Part shown: positions 43,085 through 52,736 of the stretch, piece after piece
How positions within the stretch are numbered: the first letter of the stretch is position 1
Layout: every line of letters begins with the position of its first letter
Source: Nocardioides albus
Lineage (GTDB): Bacteria > Actinomycetota > Actinomycetes > Propionibacteriales > Nocardioidaceae
Assembly (NCBI RefSeq): GCF_014648255.1
Contig: NZ_BMQT01000006.1
Location: 186,001-250,000, forward strand
Reading direction: 5' to 3'
DNA length: 64,000 nt
Program-made: the position numbers and the translations under genes
The notes under the pieces: generated by a model
What the model saw: only the letters and a program-made list of their open reading frames with translations
Told to the model about the DNA's origin: nothing
Database searches by the model: none

Positions 43085-44661
43085 CGCTCCCCCACCGCCT
43101 CGATGATCTCGCGCACGTGCAGCCATCCCGGGCCGAAGACCTTGCTCACCTGGGGCGCGAACGCGGGCGACTCGGCGGTCACGCTGCGTACGTCCCCGGC
43201 GGAGACCACCTCGCCGTCCGCGAGCACGACCACGTCGTCGGCGGCCTCAGCGACGAACTCCACGTCGTGGGTCGCCACCAGGACGGCCTTGCCCGCCCGG
43301 GTGAGGTCACGAAGGATCTCGGAGAGGGCGTGCTTGGCGGCGTAGTCGAGGCCGCGGGTGGGCTCATCGAGGAGCACGACCGGCGGGTCGGTGCTCAGGA
43401 TCAGGGAGAGGGCCAGCGCGAGACGCTGTCCCTCGGAGAGGTCGCGTGGGTGCTGGTCGTCGGGGATGCCCGGGACGAGGCTGTCCAGGATCTCCCGGGT
43501 CCGCGGCCCGCCCGCGTCGCACTCCTCGGCCACCGTCTCCAGGTAGAGCAGGTCGGCCGCGGTCTGGGGCAGCAGCCCGACGAGCTCGCGGCGGCGGTCG
43601 GGGTCCAGGGTCGCCGGGTCCTGGCCGTCGACGTCGACCGATCCGGTGAGCCGCTTCTGGGTCCCCTGCAGCGTCCACAGCAGCGTCGACTTGCCCGACC
43701 CGTTGCGGCCCATCAGCGCCGTCACCCGTCCTGCGGGCAGGTCGATCGAGACGTCGTGCAGGACCGGCGTACGTCCTCGGGTGACGGTGAGCGAGCGGGC
43801 GCTCAAGCCGCCTGTGTCGAGCGATGTATCGAGCATGTCGAGATGACCGACACGGTCAGCAAGCGCCACACCCCGCGCCCGCCGCCTCGCATCCCGCACG
43901 GTCAGCGGCAGCGGCGACCAGCCGAGCTCGCGACCGAGCTCGACGAGCGGCGGCACGATGGGTGAGGTCTCCAGGATGTCGGCGGGGTCGCCGACGGCGA
44001 CGGAGCCGTCGCCGACGAGCAGCGCGATCCGGTCGGCGAACGGCACGACCCGTTCGAGGCGGTGCTCGGCGAGGACGACGGAGGTGCCGAGGTCGTGGAC
44101 CAGCCGGGTGACGGTGGCCAGCACGTCCTCGGCTGCGGTCGGGTCGAGGGCGGAGGTCGGCTCGTCGAGCACGACGACCCGCGGATGGGTGGTCAGCACG
44201 GAGCCGATCGCGACGCGCTGCTGCTGCCCACCCGAGAGGGTACGCAGGGACCGCTGTCGCAAGTCGGCGATCCCGAGCAGGTCGAGGGTCTCCTCGACCC
44301 GGCGCCGCATGGTCGCCGGCGCGAGCCCGAGCTGCTCCATCCCGTAGGCGAGCTCCTCCTCGACCGTGTCCGTGACGAAGCCGGCGACCGGGTCCTGCCC
44401 GACATAGCCGATGATCCCGGCGCGCTCGCGCGGCGGCGTACGGATGATCGAGGTGCCGTCCAGCAACAGATCACCCTCCAGCGCACCGCCGGAGAAGCGC
44501 GGCACCAGACCGGCGAGGACGCCGAGCAGGGTCGACTTCCCGGAGCCGGTCGGGCCGGAGACGAGCAGCAGCTCGCCCTCCTCGATGGTGAGGTCGACGT
44601 CCTTGAGCACCTGCTCGGAAGAGTCCGGCGGGGTGAACGTGATCCTTCGCAGCTCGATCAT
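43081..44661 (-). CDS. ECF transporter ATPase, two fused ABC domains (A-A')
   Basis: A 526-residue protein with two complete ATPase halves. First: SGPTGSGKSTLLG (Walker A, about residue 35), LSGGQQQRVAIG, VLDEPTSALDP, LAEHRLE. Second (from about 265): GRNGSGKSTLLW, LSEGQRLALALSL (slightly altered signature), LLDEPTRGLDY and ATHDVEF. Such fusions supply the EcfA-EcfA' heterodimer in one chain. Start ATG 44661 overlaps the EcfT stop. Confidence 0.92.
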   Translation of the reverse strand: MIELRRITFTPPDSSEQVLKDVDLTIEEGELLLVSGPTGSGKSTLLGVLAGLVPRFSGGALEGDLLLDGTSIIRTPPRERAGIIGYVGQDPVAGFVTDTVEEELAYGMEQLGLAPATMRRRVEETLDLLGIADLRQRSLRTLSGGQQQRVAIGSVLTTHPRVVVLDEPTSALDPTAAEDVLATVTRLVHDLGTSVVLAEHRLERVVPFADRIALLVGDGSVAVGDPADILETSPIVPPLVELGRELGWSPLPLTVRDARRRARGVALADRVGHLDMLDTSLDTGGLSARSLTVTRGRTPVLHDVSIDLPAGRVTALMGRNGSGKSTLLWTLQGTQKRLTGSVDVDGQDPATLDPDRRRELVGLLPQTAADLLYLETVAEECDAGGPRTREILDSLVPGIPDDQHPRDLSEGQRLALALSLILSTDPPVVLLDEPTRGLDYAAKHALSEILRDLTRAGKAVLVATHDVEFVAEAADDVVVLADGEVVSAGDVRSVTAESPAFAPQVSKVFGPGWLHVREIIEAVGER

Positions 44662-45767
44662 GCCGCTGCCTCCTCCTGGACGAGTGATGCCGGAACCGGC
44701 GCGGCGACGGCCGGGACCAGTCCGATGAGCACACCGGCCAGCGCGATCAGCGTGACTCCCGGGACGGTGCTCACCCCCGGATAGGCGATCGGGACCTGCT
44801 CGCGGGCGATCCACCAGCCCACCGCCCCGACCGCGATCCCGCTCAGCGCCACCACGATTTCCGGCCAGCGCCACCTGTCGGGGCGGTAGACGGTCCGCGT
44901 CACCCGGCGGCCCGCGAGCCTCAGCCCGCCGGCCGCGGCCCCGACACCGAGCACCAGCATGGTGGCGGCCAGCCAGCCGGGCGTGGTGCCGTCCAGGATC
45001 GCGTAGACGCCGACACAGAGGCCGACGAGCGAGACCAGCATCAGCACCGAGGTGATCCGCCTGGTGGCGTCCGGGATCCCGGCCGTACGCCCGTAGCCTC
45101 GCGTGTCCATCCCTGCTGCCAGCGCCATCGACCGCTCCAGGGCGTCCTCGAGCACCGGGACGAGGAAGCGGCGCAATCGCTTGACCTTTCCGGTGGCACC
45201 GGCGCGCAGACGTTGTGCGGCGCGCACCCGCTGCACCGACTCGGCCAGCTGGGGCAGCACGGTCACCGCGACCACGACCGCGGTGCCGACCTCGTAGAGC
45301 GCCGGCGGCAGCGACCGCAGCAGACGCTTCGGGTTCGCCAGCGCGTTGGCTGCACCGACGCAGATCACGATCGCCCCGAGCCGCATCCCGTCGTAGAGGC
45401 CGGCCAGCAGCGCCTCGCGGGTGATCGGACCGAGCAGCCGGATCCCCAGCACCCAGTCCGGAAGCGGGACCTCCGGCAGATCGATGAGCACGTGCCCCGG
45501 CACAGCGCCGAGGAGCACCCGGAAGAGCACCCGGGTCGCGACGATGAACAGCGCGAGGCCGACGTAGAGCCGGAACGACCTAGCCCACGGATGCTCGCCG
45601 CGGCGCGCAGCGACCACGACCGACACCACTCCCACCAGGAGCAGGAGGAGCAGCGGGTTGGTGGTGAAGGAGGCGTACGCGGCCATGCCGATCGCCCACA
45701 CCCACCAGGCGACCGGGTGCAGATCACGCGGCAGGCGCGCGACCGCCGCCCTACGGAGCGTCCTCAT
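44658..45767 (-). CDS. ECF transporter transmembrane (T) component
   Basis: A 369-residue EcfT-type protein, longer than BioN. N-terminal helices (WWVWAIGMAAYASFTTNPLLLLLL), a large cytosolic coupling region with ALERSMALAAGMDTRGYGR (the A-R-G-type coupling motif), then five more hydrophobic segments to the C terminus, which is an extra domain relative to short EcfT proteins. It anchors the ATPase to the S component. Overlaps both neighbours by 4 bases. Confidence 0.88.
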   Translation of the reverse strand: MRTLRRAAVARLPRDLHPVAWWVWAIGMAAYASFTTNPLLLLLLVGVVSVVVAARRGEHPWARSFRLYVGLALFIVATRVLFRVLLGAVPGHVLIDLPEVPLPDWVLGIRLLGPITREALLAGLYDGMRLGAIVICVGAANALANPKRLLRSLPPALYEVGTAVVVAVTVLPQLAESVQRVRAAQRLRAGATGKVKRLRRFLVPVLEDALERSMALAAGMDTRGYGRTAGIPDATRRITSVLMLVSLVGLCVGVYAILDGTTPGWLAATMLVLGVGAAAGGLRLAGRRVTRTVYRPDRWRWPEIVVALSGIAVGAVGWWIAREQVPIAYPGVSTVPGVTLIALAGVLIGLVPAVAAPVPASLVQEEAAA

Positions 45768-46426
45768 CGCCGACGCCACCACACGAGGCCGGCGACGGCG
45801 AACAGGACGAGGATGCCTGCCGGCGCGACCCAGACGGGCAGCGGTTTCGGGGCGGAGGTCGAGTCGGCGTCCGAGTCTGCCGAGTCTTCCCGAGATGACT
45901 CCGGCGACGGGCTCGAGGGCGCCCCCACAGCATCCCCAAGCACCGTCGCCGGAGCGGTAACGACATCGTCGTCTATCCACGTGAACGCAACACCCTGCCC
46001 GGAAGTCACGCTGATTTCGGTAACATTTCTGGAGGCGTAGCTCCAGGCTCCGGAGTCGTCGGTGATCCACAGCGACCAGTAGGCGTCGGCAGGCGGCATC
46101 TGGGCGCAGCCCGCCTCCTCCGGTCGGCCTTCGACGCGGCAGACGACGCTCGGCATCGAGGTCACGAAGGTGAGCGGATGCCCCGCCTTCTCGAAGGCGT
46201 CGGCGCCGGTGTCCCCTTCCTCAGGGTGGACGCAGGAGACCTCGGGTCCGCCGCCCAGCGCGTTGGGCTCGACGACGACGGTCACGCCCGCACACGTCTC
46301 TGCAGCGGAAGATGCGGCGGAAGATGTGGCGGCAGGTGCAGCGGTGGACGCTGCTGAGGACGAGATGGGTGCGGTGGCCCCGGCGAGGATCGCCAGGGCC
46401 ACCGAGACGGAGCGCAGGATCAGCAC
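45764..46426 (-). CDS. Membrane-anchored DUF4430 / transcobalamin-beta-like protein
   Basis: A 220-residue secreted protein from GTG 46426. Signal peptide (to about residue 25), then a beta-rich domain (about 45-150) with DTGADAFEKAGHPLTFV and DAYWSLWITDDSGAWSYAS. That short-helix then YW-x-x-W strand pattern is typical of DUF4430, the domain equivalent to the C-terminal beta-domain of intrinsic factor/transcobalamin. Four Cys could form two disulfides. A Ser/Asp-rich linker, one C-terminal helix and RRR anchor it. It is coupled to EcfT and to the toroid lipoprotein. I infer it grips the upper face of cobalamin. Confidence 0.72.
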   Translation of the reverse strand: MLILRSVSVALAILAGATAPISSSAASTAAPAATSSAASSAAETCAGVTVVVEPNALGGGPEVSCVHPEEGDTGADAFEKAGHPLTFVTSMPSVVCRVEGRPEEAGCAQMPPADAYWSLWITDDSGAWSYASRNVTEISVTSGQGVAFTWIDDDVVTAPATVLGDAVGAPSSPSPESSREDSADSDADSTSAPKPLPVWVAPAGILVLFAVAGLVWWRRR

Positions 46427-47493
46427 GAGCTCTTCGCGGTCGCGTCCTTGGGCAGGAAGACCAGCGACGGCAGCGCCTGGGCGGTCGCGAGGCGGTACAT
46501 CCCCTCGGACTCCTTCGTCAGCCCCTTGGTGTTGCCTTCGGTCAGCGCGGCGTCGTCGTAGGCCACCGCCCCGGCGTCGTCGCCGCAGGTCACGACGTGG
46601 TCGGCGACCCAGGACGCCGCCTTCTCGGCGGCTGCGGTCTCACCGGCACGCCCGAACGCCCATCCGGCCAGACCGGTGGTGTTGGAGTTCGCGATGTTGC
46701 CGGTGGCCGCCTTGAGCGAGCCGTCCTCGGCCTGGGTCTCCTTCAGCCACTCCGCGCCGGCCTGGACTGCCTTCTCCGCCTCCGGGGTGGCCACCGTGGA
46801 GAGGGCGATCAGCGCGAAGGCGGTGGCGTCGGCGTCCGGGACGGCCTTCGGGTCACCGTCGCAGGTCTGGTCGGCGGCCTTGGAGTCGGGCGTGAAGGTG
46901 ACCCGGAACCAGCCCTCCTCGCACTGCTGCCCGGCCAGAAACTCAGCCGCGGCCGCGGCCTTCTTGCTCTCGGCGTTGCTCAGCGCCCACACCGCGTACG
47001 ACTGACCGATGGTGTTGGAGTAGTCGGCGGCCTTCTTGTTCTTGGGGTTGAGCTTGTCGGCGATGCGGCCGTTCTCGTCGACCGTGCCCTCGAGCTGCTT
47101 CAGCAGGCCGGGGTCGGAGGCGTCGACGTTCTGCTGGAGGACGAGGGCCTTCGCGGTCGCGCCCGCCGAAGTCACCGTGCCGAACCCGGGCGAGGTGTAG
47201 GCCAACTTGTTCTTCATCACGGCCTCGGTGATCGTCGCGATCTCCTCGTCGTAGCCGCCGATCTCGGCCAGAGCGATCCCGATGTCAGCGCTGAGTCCGA
47301 AGTCGTCGGTGCCGTACTGCGCGTTGTGGGCCACACCCTCCGGCGCCTGGGCGACGAGCCAGTCGGCCACCGAGGTGGAGACCTTCGCGTCGTAAGTGCT
47401 CTTCTCCCCCTCCTCGATGGTCTCCTCGCCGCAGCCGGCGAGCGAGGTGAGGGCGAGGGCGGCGGCGATCCCGCCGAGGACGGTCTTCTTCAT
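46420..47493 (-). CDS. Alpha/alpha-toroid lipoprotein, transcobalamin-alpha-like
   Basis: A 357-residue lipoprotein (lipobox LAGC, Cys about residue 19; ATG 47493 with GGAAGGA upstream). The mature part shows six spaced helix-pair signatures of the prenyltransferase/transcobalamin toroid: SADIGIALAEIG, TSAGATAKALVL, TIGQSYAVWALS, DADATAFALIAL, SNTTGLAGWAF, EGMYRLATAQAL. This is the fold of the N-terminal domain of intrinsic factor. First gene of the riboswitch-controlled operon. I infer it captures cobalamin with the next protein. Confidence 0.75.
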   Translation of the reverse strand: MKKTVLGGIAAALALTSLAGCGEETIEEGEKSTYDAKVSTSVADWLVAQAPEGVAHNAQYGTDDFGLSADIGIALAEIGGYDEEIATITEAVMKNKLAYTSPGFGTVTSAGATAKALVLQQNVDASDPGLLKQLEGTVDENGRIADKLNPKNKKAADYSNTIGQSYAVWALSNAESKKAAAAAEFLAGQQCEEGWFRVTFTPDSKAADQTCDGDPKAVPDADATAFALIALSTVATPEAEKAVQAGAEWLKETQAEDGSLKAATGNIANSNTTGLAGWAFGRAGETAAAEKAASWVADHVVTCGDDAGAVAYDDAALTEGNTKGLTKESEGMYRLATAQALPSLVFLPKDATAKSSC

Positions 47494-47504
47494 GGTTCCT
47501 TCCG

Positions 47505-47698
47505 CGCTGTCGTCGGGAAGGCCCAGGGCCGACCCGCTGCTTTCCACGACAGCGTCAGGTCAGTACGCGCCAGTCAGCAGGTGCTCCGGCTCGCTCAGGC
47601 CACCTCGGTGTCCTGGGCCTACGGTTGCGGGTCAGCGCCGGGATTCGACCGGCTTCCCCCACCACGGCGAGTGTTGATTGAGGGGGCCATCCTATGCC
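47505..47698 (-). promoter_or_regulatory. Cobalamin (AdoCbl-type) riboswitch
   Basis: On the minus strand, bases 47660-47615 carry the conserved core: GGGGGAAGCCGGT, then AATCCCGGCGCTGACCCGC, then AACCGTAGGCCC, the usual order of the B12 element (GGAA..GGTG..A.TCC..GCTG.CCCGC.ACTGT). Downstream a CGCTGTCGT / ACGACAGCG pair (47505-47513, 47546-47554) can enclose the region just before the ribosome site of the lipoprotein gene, as an expression platform. It puts the whole five-gene operon under cobalamin control. Confidence 0.9.
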
Positions 47699-47746
47699 GC
47701 GGGCGCTCCGCTTGCGGGATCGCGGTGGAGCAGTCACTCTGTCCCC

Positions 47747-48382
47747 ATGCGCCACAGGATTCTCGGCCTTGTCGCAGCATCGATCTCGGCCACCCTTCTC
47801 GTCCTCGCCCCGACCACCACGGCCCGGTCGGAACCAGCCCGGACATCGGTCACGTACGCCGATCTCGTCGCCATGTTCGGGGAGAAGGTCGGTGACCGAC
47901 GCACCGTCGAGGCCGGGCTCCCGAACCTCAACCGCACGATGACCGACGCCCAGATAACCACCGCCTACCGGCAGTCGGCCTACCTGACCACGCTCGCCCA
48001 CGAGAGCTCCTTCCGCCACGACGCCAAGGGCGGCGACAAGCGGAAGTACACCGGCCGCGGCTACATCCAGCTGACCGGCGAGGCCAACTACACCGACGCC
48101 GGCGCCTACTTCGGGGTCGACCTGCGCCGCCGCCCCGAGCTGGCCAGGTCACTCGACTACAGCGCGCCGATCTCGCGGTGGTACTGGACCGTCGCCCGCG
48201 ACATCAACCCGCTCGCCGACGCCCTGGACATGGGCAGGGTCAACGCGGCGATCGGCTATCCCCCGAACAAGAAGGAGGACGCCGAGCGCTGCCGCGACTT
48301 CAAGGCCGCGCTGAAGCACCTCCACGGGTCGGTGCCCAAGGGCGTCAGATGCGCCCGCCCGGCCGCCGCTGAGACCCGTTAG
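47747..48382 (+). CDS. GH19 chitinase/lysozyme-like secreted enzyme
   Basis: A 211-residue protein with an N-terminal signal peptide (to about residue 28). The catalytic Glu is in LTTLAHESSFRH, and the family landmark KYTGRGYIQLTGEANY follows. It is the compact, chitin-binding-domain-free form of GH19. It probably cleaves chitin or peptidoglycan outside the cell. It starts 48 bases from the riboswitch, divergent from it. Confidence 0.88.
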   Translation: MRHRILGLVAASISATLLVLAPTTTARSEPARTSVTYADLVAMFGEKVGDRRTVEAGLPNLNRTMTDAQITTAYRQSAYLTTLAHESSFRHDAKGGDKRKYTGRGYIQLTGEANYTDAGAYFGVDLRRRPELARSLDYSAPISRWYWTVARDINPLADALDMGRVNAAIGYPPNKKEDAERCRDFKAALKHLHGSVPKGVRCARPAAAETR

Positions 48383-48392
48383 AGGACGTACG

Positions 48393-49157
48393 TCACTTCT
48401 TGGTGCGCTTGTCGCTGACCGCGATCGCCGAGGTGCCCTCGTCCTTGAGCTCGAACAGGTCGATCGCCTTGATCAGCTTGGTCCAGGTGGCGTACCCGTA
48501 GTTGCGCGGGTCCTCGGAGGACTGGTTGCGGATGCGGGAGACCACGGTGCCGACCAGGGCCCAGCCGTCGTCGTCGGCGGCCGCGGCGATGGAGTTGCGC
48601 AGCAGCTGGATCAGCCTGGCGTTGCGCTTCAGCGCCTGCCCGTTGGTCGCCGACGATGACTGCTTGCGGGTGCGCGCGGTCCCGGGCTCGGCGTCGACCT
48701 CGGTCTCCTCCTCGGAGCCGCCGAGCTTCTCCACCACGGTGAACCGGGTGCAGGCGCTCTTGAACGGCGCCGGCGTCTTCTCCCGGCCGTAGCCGTAGAC
48801 CGCGCGGCCCTTCTCCCGCAGGTAGTGCACCAGCGGCGTGAAGTCGGAGTCGGAGGAGACCAGTGCGAACGCGTCCGGGATCGCCGCGTGCAGCAGCTCG
48901 ACGGCGTCGATCGCGAGCGCCATGTCGGAGGCGTTCTTGTGCGCGGTCAGGTCGAACTGCTGCATCGGCCTGATCGCGGCGTCGTGCAGCTCCTCGATCC
49001 AGCCCTTGAGCTCGGACTTGGTCCAGTTGCCGTAGGCCCGCCGGATCGTCACCTCGCCGTACTCGGCCAGGTCGTTCAAGATGTCATCGATCTTGGAAGC
49101 AGGCGCGTTGTCGGCGTCGATGAGCAGTGCGATGCGGAAAGGCTCGGTCACGGTCAC
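48393..49157 (-). CDS. NYN-domain protein with OST-HTH/LOTUS domain
   Basis: A 254-residue protein (GTG 49157; GTG 49151 is also possible). N-terminal PIN-like NYN domain (IALLIDADNAP with the first Asp pair; KNASDMALAIDAVELL and ALVSSDSDFTPL carry the other acidic residues). A charged linker precedes the C-terminal OST-HTH/LOTUS-like domain (about 175-245: GWALVGTVVSRIRNQSSEDPRNYGYATWTKLIKA). It is probably an RNA-binding nuclease. Confidence 0.88.
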   Translation of the reverse strand: MTVTEPFRIALLIDADNAPASKIDDILNDLAEYGEVTIRRAYGNWTKSELKGWIEELHDAAIRPMQQFDLTAHKNASDMALAIDAVELLHAAIPDAFALVSSDSDFTPLVHYLREKGRAVYGYGREKTPAPFKSACTRFTVVEKLGGSEEETEVDAEPGTARTRKQSSSATNGQALKRNARLIQLLRNSIAAAADDDGWALVGTVVSRIRNQSSEDPRNYGYATWTKLIKAIDLFELKDEGTSAIAVSDKRTKK

Positions 49158-49185
49158 GCCGGACAGTCTGCCAGTGCACCCCATC

Positions 49186-49281
49186 GCCGAGTCGGCTCAT
49201 CCTGACCAAAACCAACGCCGAGTCGGCGCGTCATGACGCGCCGACTCGGCGGAGTTTGTCGTCAGAACGAGCCGACTCGGC
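49186..49281. repeat. Nested palindromic GCCGAGTCGGC element, copy 2
   Basis: Between the NYN gene and the gatB stop. Core 49216-49251 is a perfect 36-bp palindrome (18-bp arms starting CGCCGAGTCGGCG). Outer 21-bp units at 49186-49206 and, inverted, 49261-49281 differ at only two positions. The layout is the same as copy 1 at 15372-15467. Confidence 0.85.
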
Positions 49282-49288
49282 GTCGGTC

Positions 49289-50793
49289 CTAGGCGAGCTT
49301 CTCGAGGATCAGCTCACGGACGCGCTTGGCGTCGGCCTTGCCACCGGTCGCCTTCATGACCGCGCCGATGAGCGCGCCGGCCGCGGCCTGGTTGCCGCCG
49401 CGGATCTTCTCGGCGACTGCGGGCTGGGCAGCGATGGCCTCGTCGACAGCGGAGCCGAGCGCGCCGTCGTCGGAGACGACGGCGAGGCCGCGGGCGTCGA
49501 TGATCTCGGCAACCGTGCCCTCACCTGCGAGAAGACCCTCGAAGACCTGGCGGGCGAGCTTGTCGGTCAGCGACCCACCGTCGACCAGCTTCTGCACCTC
49601 GGCGACCTGCGCCGGGGTGACGCCGACCTCGGCGAGCTCGACGCCGCGGTCGTTGGCGCTGCGGGAGAGCTCGGCCATCCACCACTTACGGGCGGCCTGC
49701 GGCGAAGTCCCTTCGGCGACCGTCGCCTCGATCAGCGACAGAGCGCCGGCAGCCCAGACGTCGCGCATCTCCAGCTCGGAGTAGCCCCACTCGACCTGCA
49801 GGCGGGCCCGCTTGTCGGCGGTGCGCTCCGGCAGGCTCGCCCGCAGCTCCTCGACCCACTCGCGCGAGGGCGCGACCGGGACGAGGTCGGGCTCGGGGAA
49901 GTAGCGGTAGTCGTCGGCGTCCGACTTCGCCCGGCCCGCCGAGGTGGTGCCGGTGTCCTCGTGGAAGTGGCGGGTCTCCTGGAAGATCGCCTCCCCCGCG
50001 TCGAGGATCCCGGCGTGACGCGACATCTCGAAACGTACGGCCCGCTCGACCGAGCGCAGCGAGTTGACGTTCTTCGTCTCGGTGCGCGTCCCCAAGGTCC
50101 CGGAGCCCTTCGGGGACAGCGACAGGTTGACGTCGCAGCGCATCGAGCCCTGGTCCATGCGTACGTCGGAGACACCCAGGCCCAGCAGGATCTCGCGCAG
50201 CGCGGCGACGTAGGCCTTGGCCACCAGCGGTGCCTTGGCACCGGTGCCGAGGATCGGGCGGGTGACGATCTCGATCAGCGGGATGCCCGCACGGTTGTAG
50301 TCGACCAGCGAGTAGTCGGCGCCGTGGATGCGGCCGGTCGCGCCACCGATGTGGGTGGTCTTGCCGGTGTCCTCCTCCATGTGGGCGCGCTCGATGTCGA
50401 CCCGGAAGATCTCCCCCTCGACCTCGACGTCGAGGTAGCCGTCGTAGACGATCGGCTCGTCGTACTGCGAGGTCTGGAAGTTCTTCGGCATGTCCGGGTA
50501 GAAGTAGTTCTTCCGGGCGAACCGGCACCACTCCGCGATCGACCCGTTGAGCGCGAGCCCGATCCGGATCGCGCTCTCCACCGCCTTGGCGTTCACGACC
50601 GGCATCGAGCCGGGCAGGCCGAGGCAGGTCGGGCAGACCTGGGAGTTGGGCTCGCCGCCGAACGTCGCCGGGCAGCCGCAGAACATCTTGGTGTTGGTGT
50701 TGAGCTCGACGTGCACCTCGAGCCCGAAGGCCGGGTCGTAGCGCTCCAGCACCTCGTCGAATCCGACCAGGCCCAAAGAATCAGGCACAGCGG

Positions 50794-50797
<4 letters not shown>
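49289..50797 (-). CDS. gatB: Asp/Glu-tRNA(Asn/Gln) amidotransferase subunit B
   Basis: A 502-residue GatB. It opens with [22 protein letters not shown]; the Zn-type cluster [28 protein letters not shown], the [18 protein letters not shown] kinase-like region and C-terminal YqeY/GatB tail (from about 400) are all present. It phosphorylates misacylated Glu-tRNA(Gln) or Asp-tRNA(Asn) and receives ammonia from GatA. Overlaps gatA by 4 bases. Confidence 0.96.
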
Positions 50798-52290
<1,493 letters not shown>

Positions 52291-52335
52291 CGCGCTACCT
52301 CCGTGGGAACAGGTGAAGCGTACGGAGGCAGCGCG
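52291..52335 (-). promoter_or_regulatory. Hairpin covering the gatA ribosome-binding site
   Basis: Arms CGCGCTACCTCCGT (52291-52304) and ACGGAGGCAGCGCG (52322-52335) pair over 14 bp with one mismatch (tolerated as G-U in RNA). On the minus strand the 3' arm holds GGAGG, the gatA ribosome site, so a folded RNA would hide it. Confidence 0.7.
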
Positions 52336-52348
52336 ATGACGGCCTCAT
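52295..52348 (-). CDS. Possible 17-residue upstream ORF before gatA
   Basis: ATG 52348 to TAG 52295, [17 protein letters not shown]. It begins just after the GCGAGCG repeat downstream of gatC, spans the hairpin, and stops inside the gatA ribosome site, 4 bases from the gatA ATG. A ribosome finishing it would open the hairpin. No strong ribosome site of its own is visible. Confidence 0.4.
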   Translation of the reverse strand: MRPSSRCLRTLHLFPRR

Positions 52349-52351
52349 GGT

Positions 52352-52372
52352 TCGCTCGCTGACGCTCGCTCA
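52352..52372. repeat. GCGAGCG repeat, copy 2
   Basis: On the minus strand TGA + GCGAGCGTCAGCGAGCGA, starting exactly at the gatC stop and followed three bases later by an ATG. One base differs from copy 1 at 41131-41151. Confidence 0.75.
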
Positions 52373-52669
52373 CTGCTCGTCCCCCAGGATCCGCGGCACC
52401 GAGAATCGCTGCTCCTCGACGGCAGGCGCACCGGAGAGCGCCTGCTCCGGCGTCAGGCTCGGCGTCACGACGTCCTCACGGAAGACGTTGGTCATCGGAA
52501 GCGGGTGGGAGGTGGCAGGCACGTCGTCGCCGGCAAGCCCCTGGATCGAGGCGACGGACTCGAGGATCACCTGAAGCTGCGGGGCAAGGTGATCGAGCTC
52601 GGCGTCGCTGAGGTCGATGCGGGCGAGGTCGGCCAGGTGCGCGACCTCGTCGCGGGTGATTTCTGGCAT
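52370..52669 (-). CDS. gatC: Asp/Glu-tRNA(Asn/Gln) amidotransferase subunit C
   Basis: A 99-residue GatC starting [20 protein letters not shown], the standard length and N terminus. It stabilises the GatA-GatB complex. First gene of gatCAB; 79 bases containing a repeat, mini-ORF and hairpin separate it from gatA. Confidence 0.94.
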   Translation of the reverse strand: MPEITRDEVAHLADLARIDLSDAELDHLAPQLQVILESVASIQGLAGDDVPATSHPLPMTNVFREDVVTPSLTPEQALSGAPAVEEQRFSVPRILGDEQ

Positions 52670-52736
52670 GCGCACATCCTAGGTGTCAGCGGCCCCAACT
52701 CTCACCTCGGCTACAGCGAGGCGAAACAGATGTTGC

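Noticed and set aside
45764..45850. Sortase (LPXTG) anchor in the DUF4430 protein
   Set aside because: The sequence KPLPVWVAPAG lacks the LPXTG motif; the C-terminal helix plus RRR fits a plain membrane anchor.
44658..46070. Longer EcfT starting at 46070
   Set aside because: It would run through the beta-domain gene; ATG 45767 gives the 4-base overlap seen throughout the operon.
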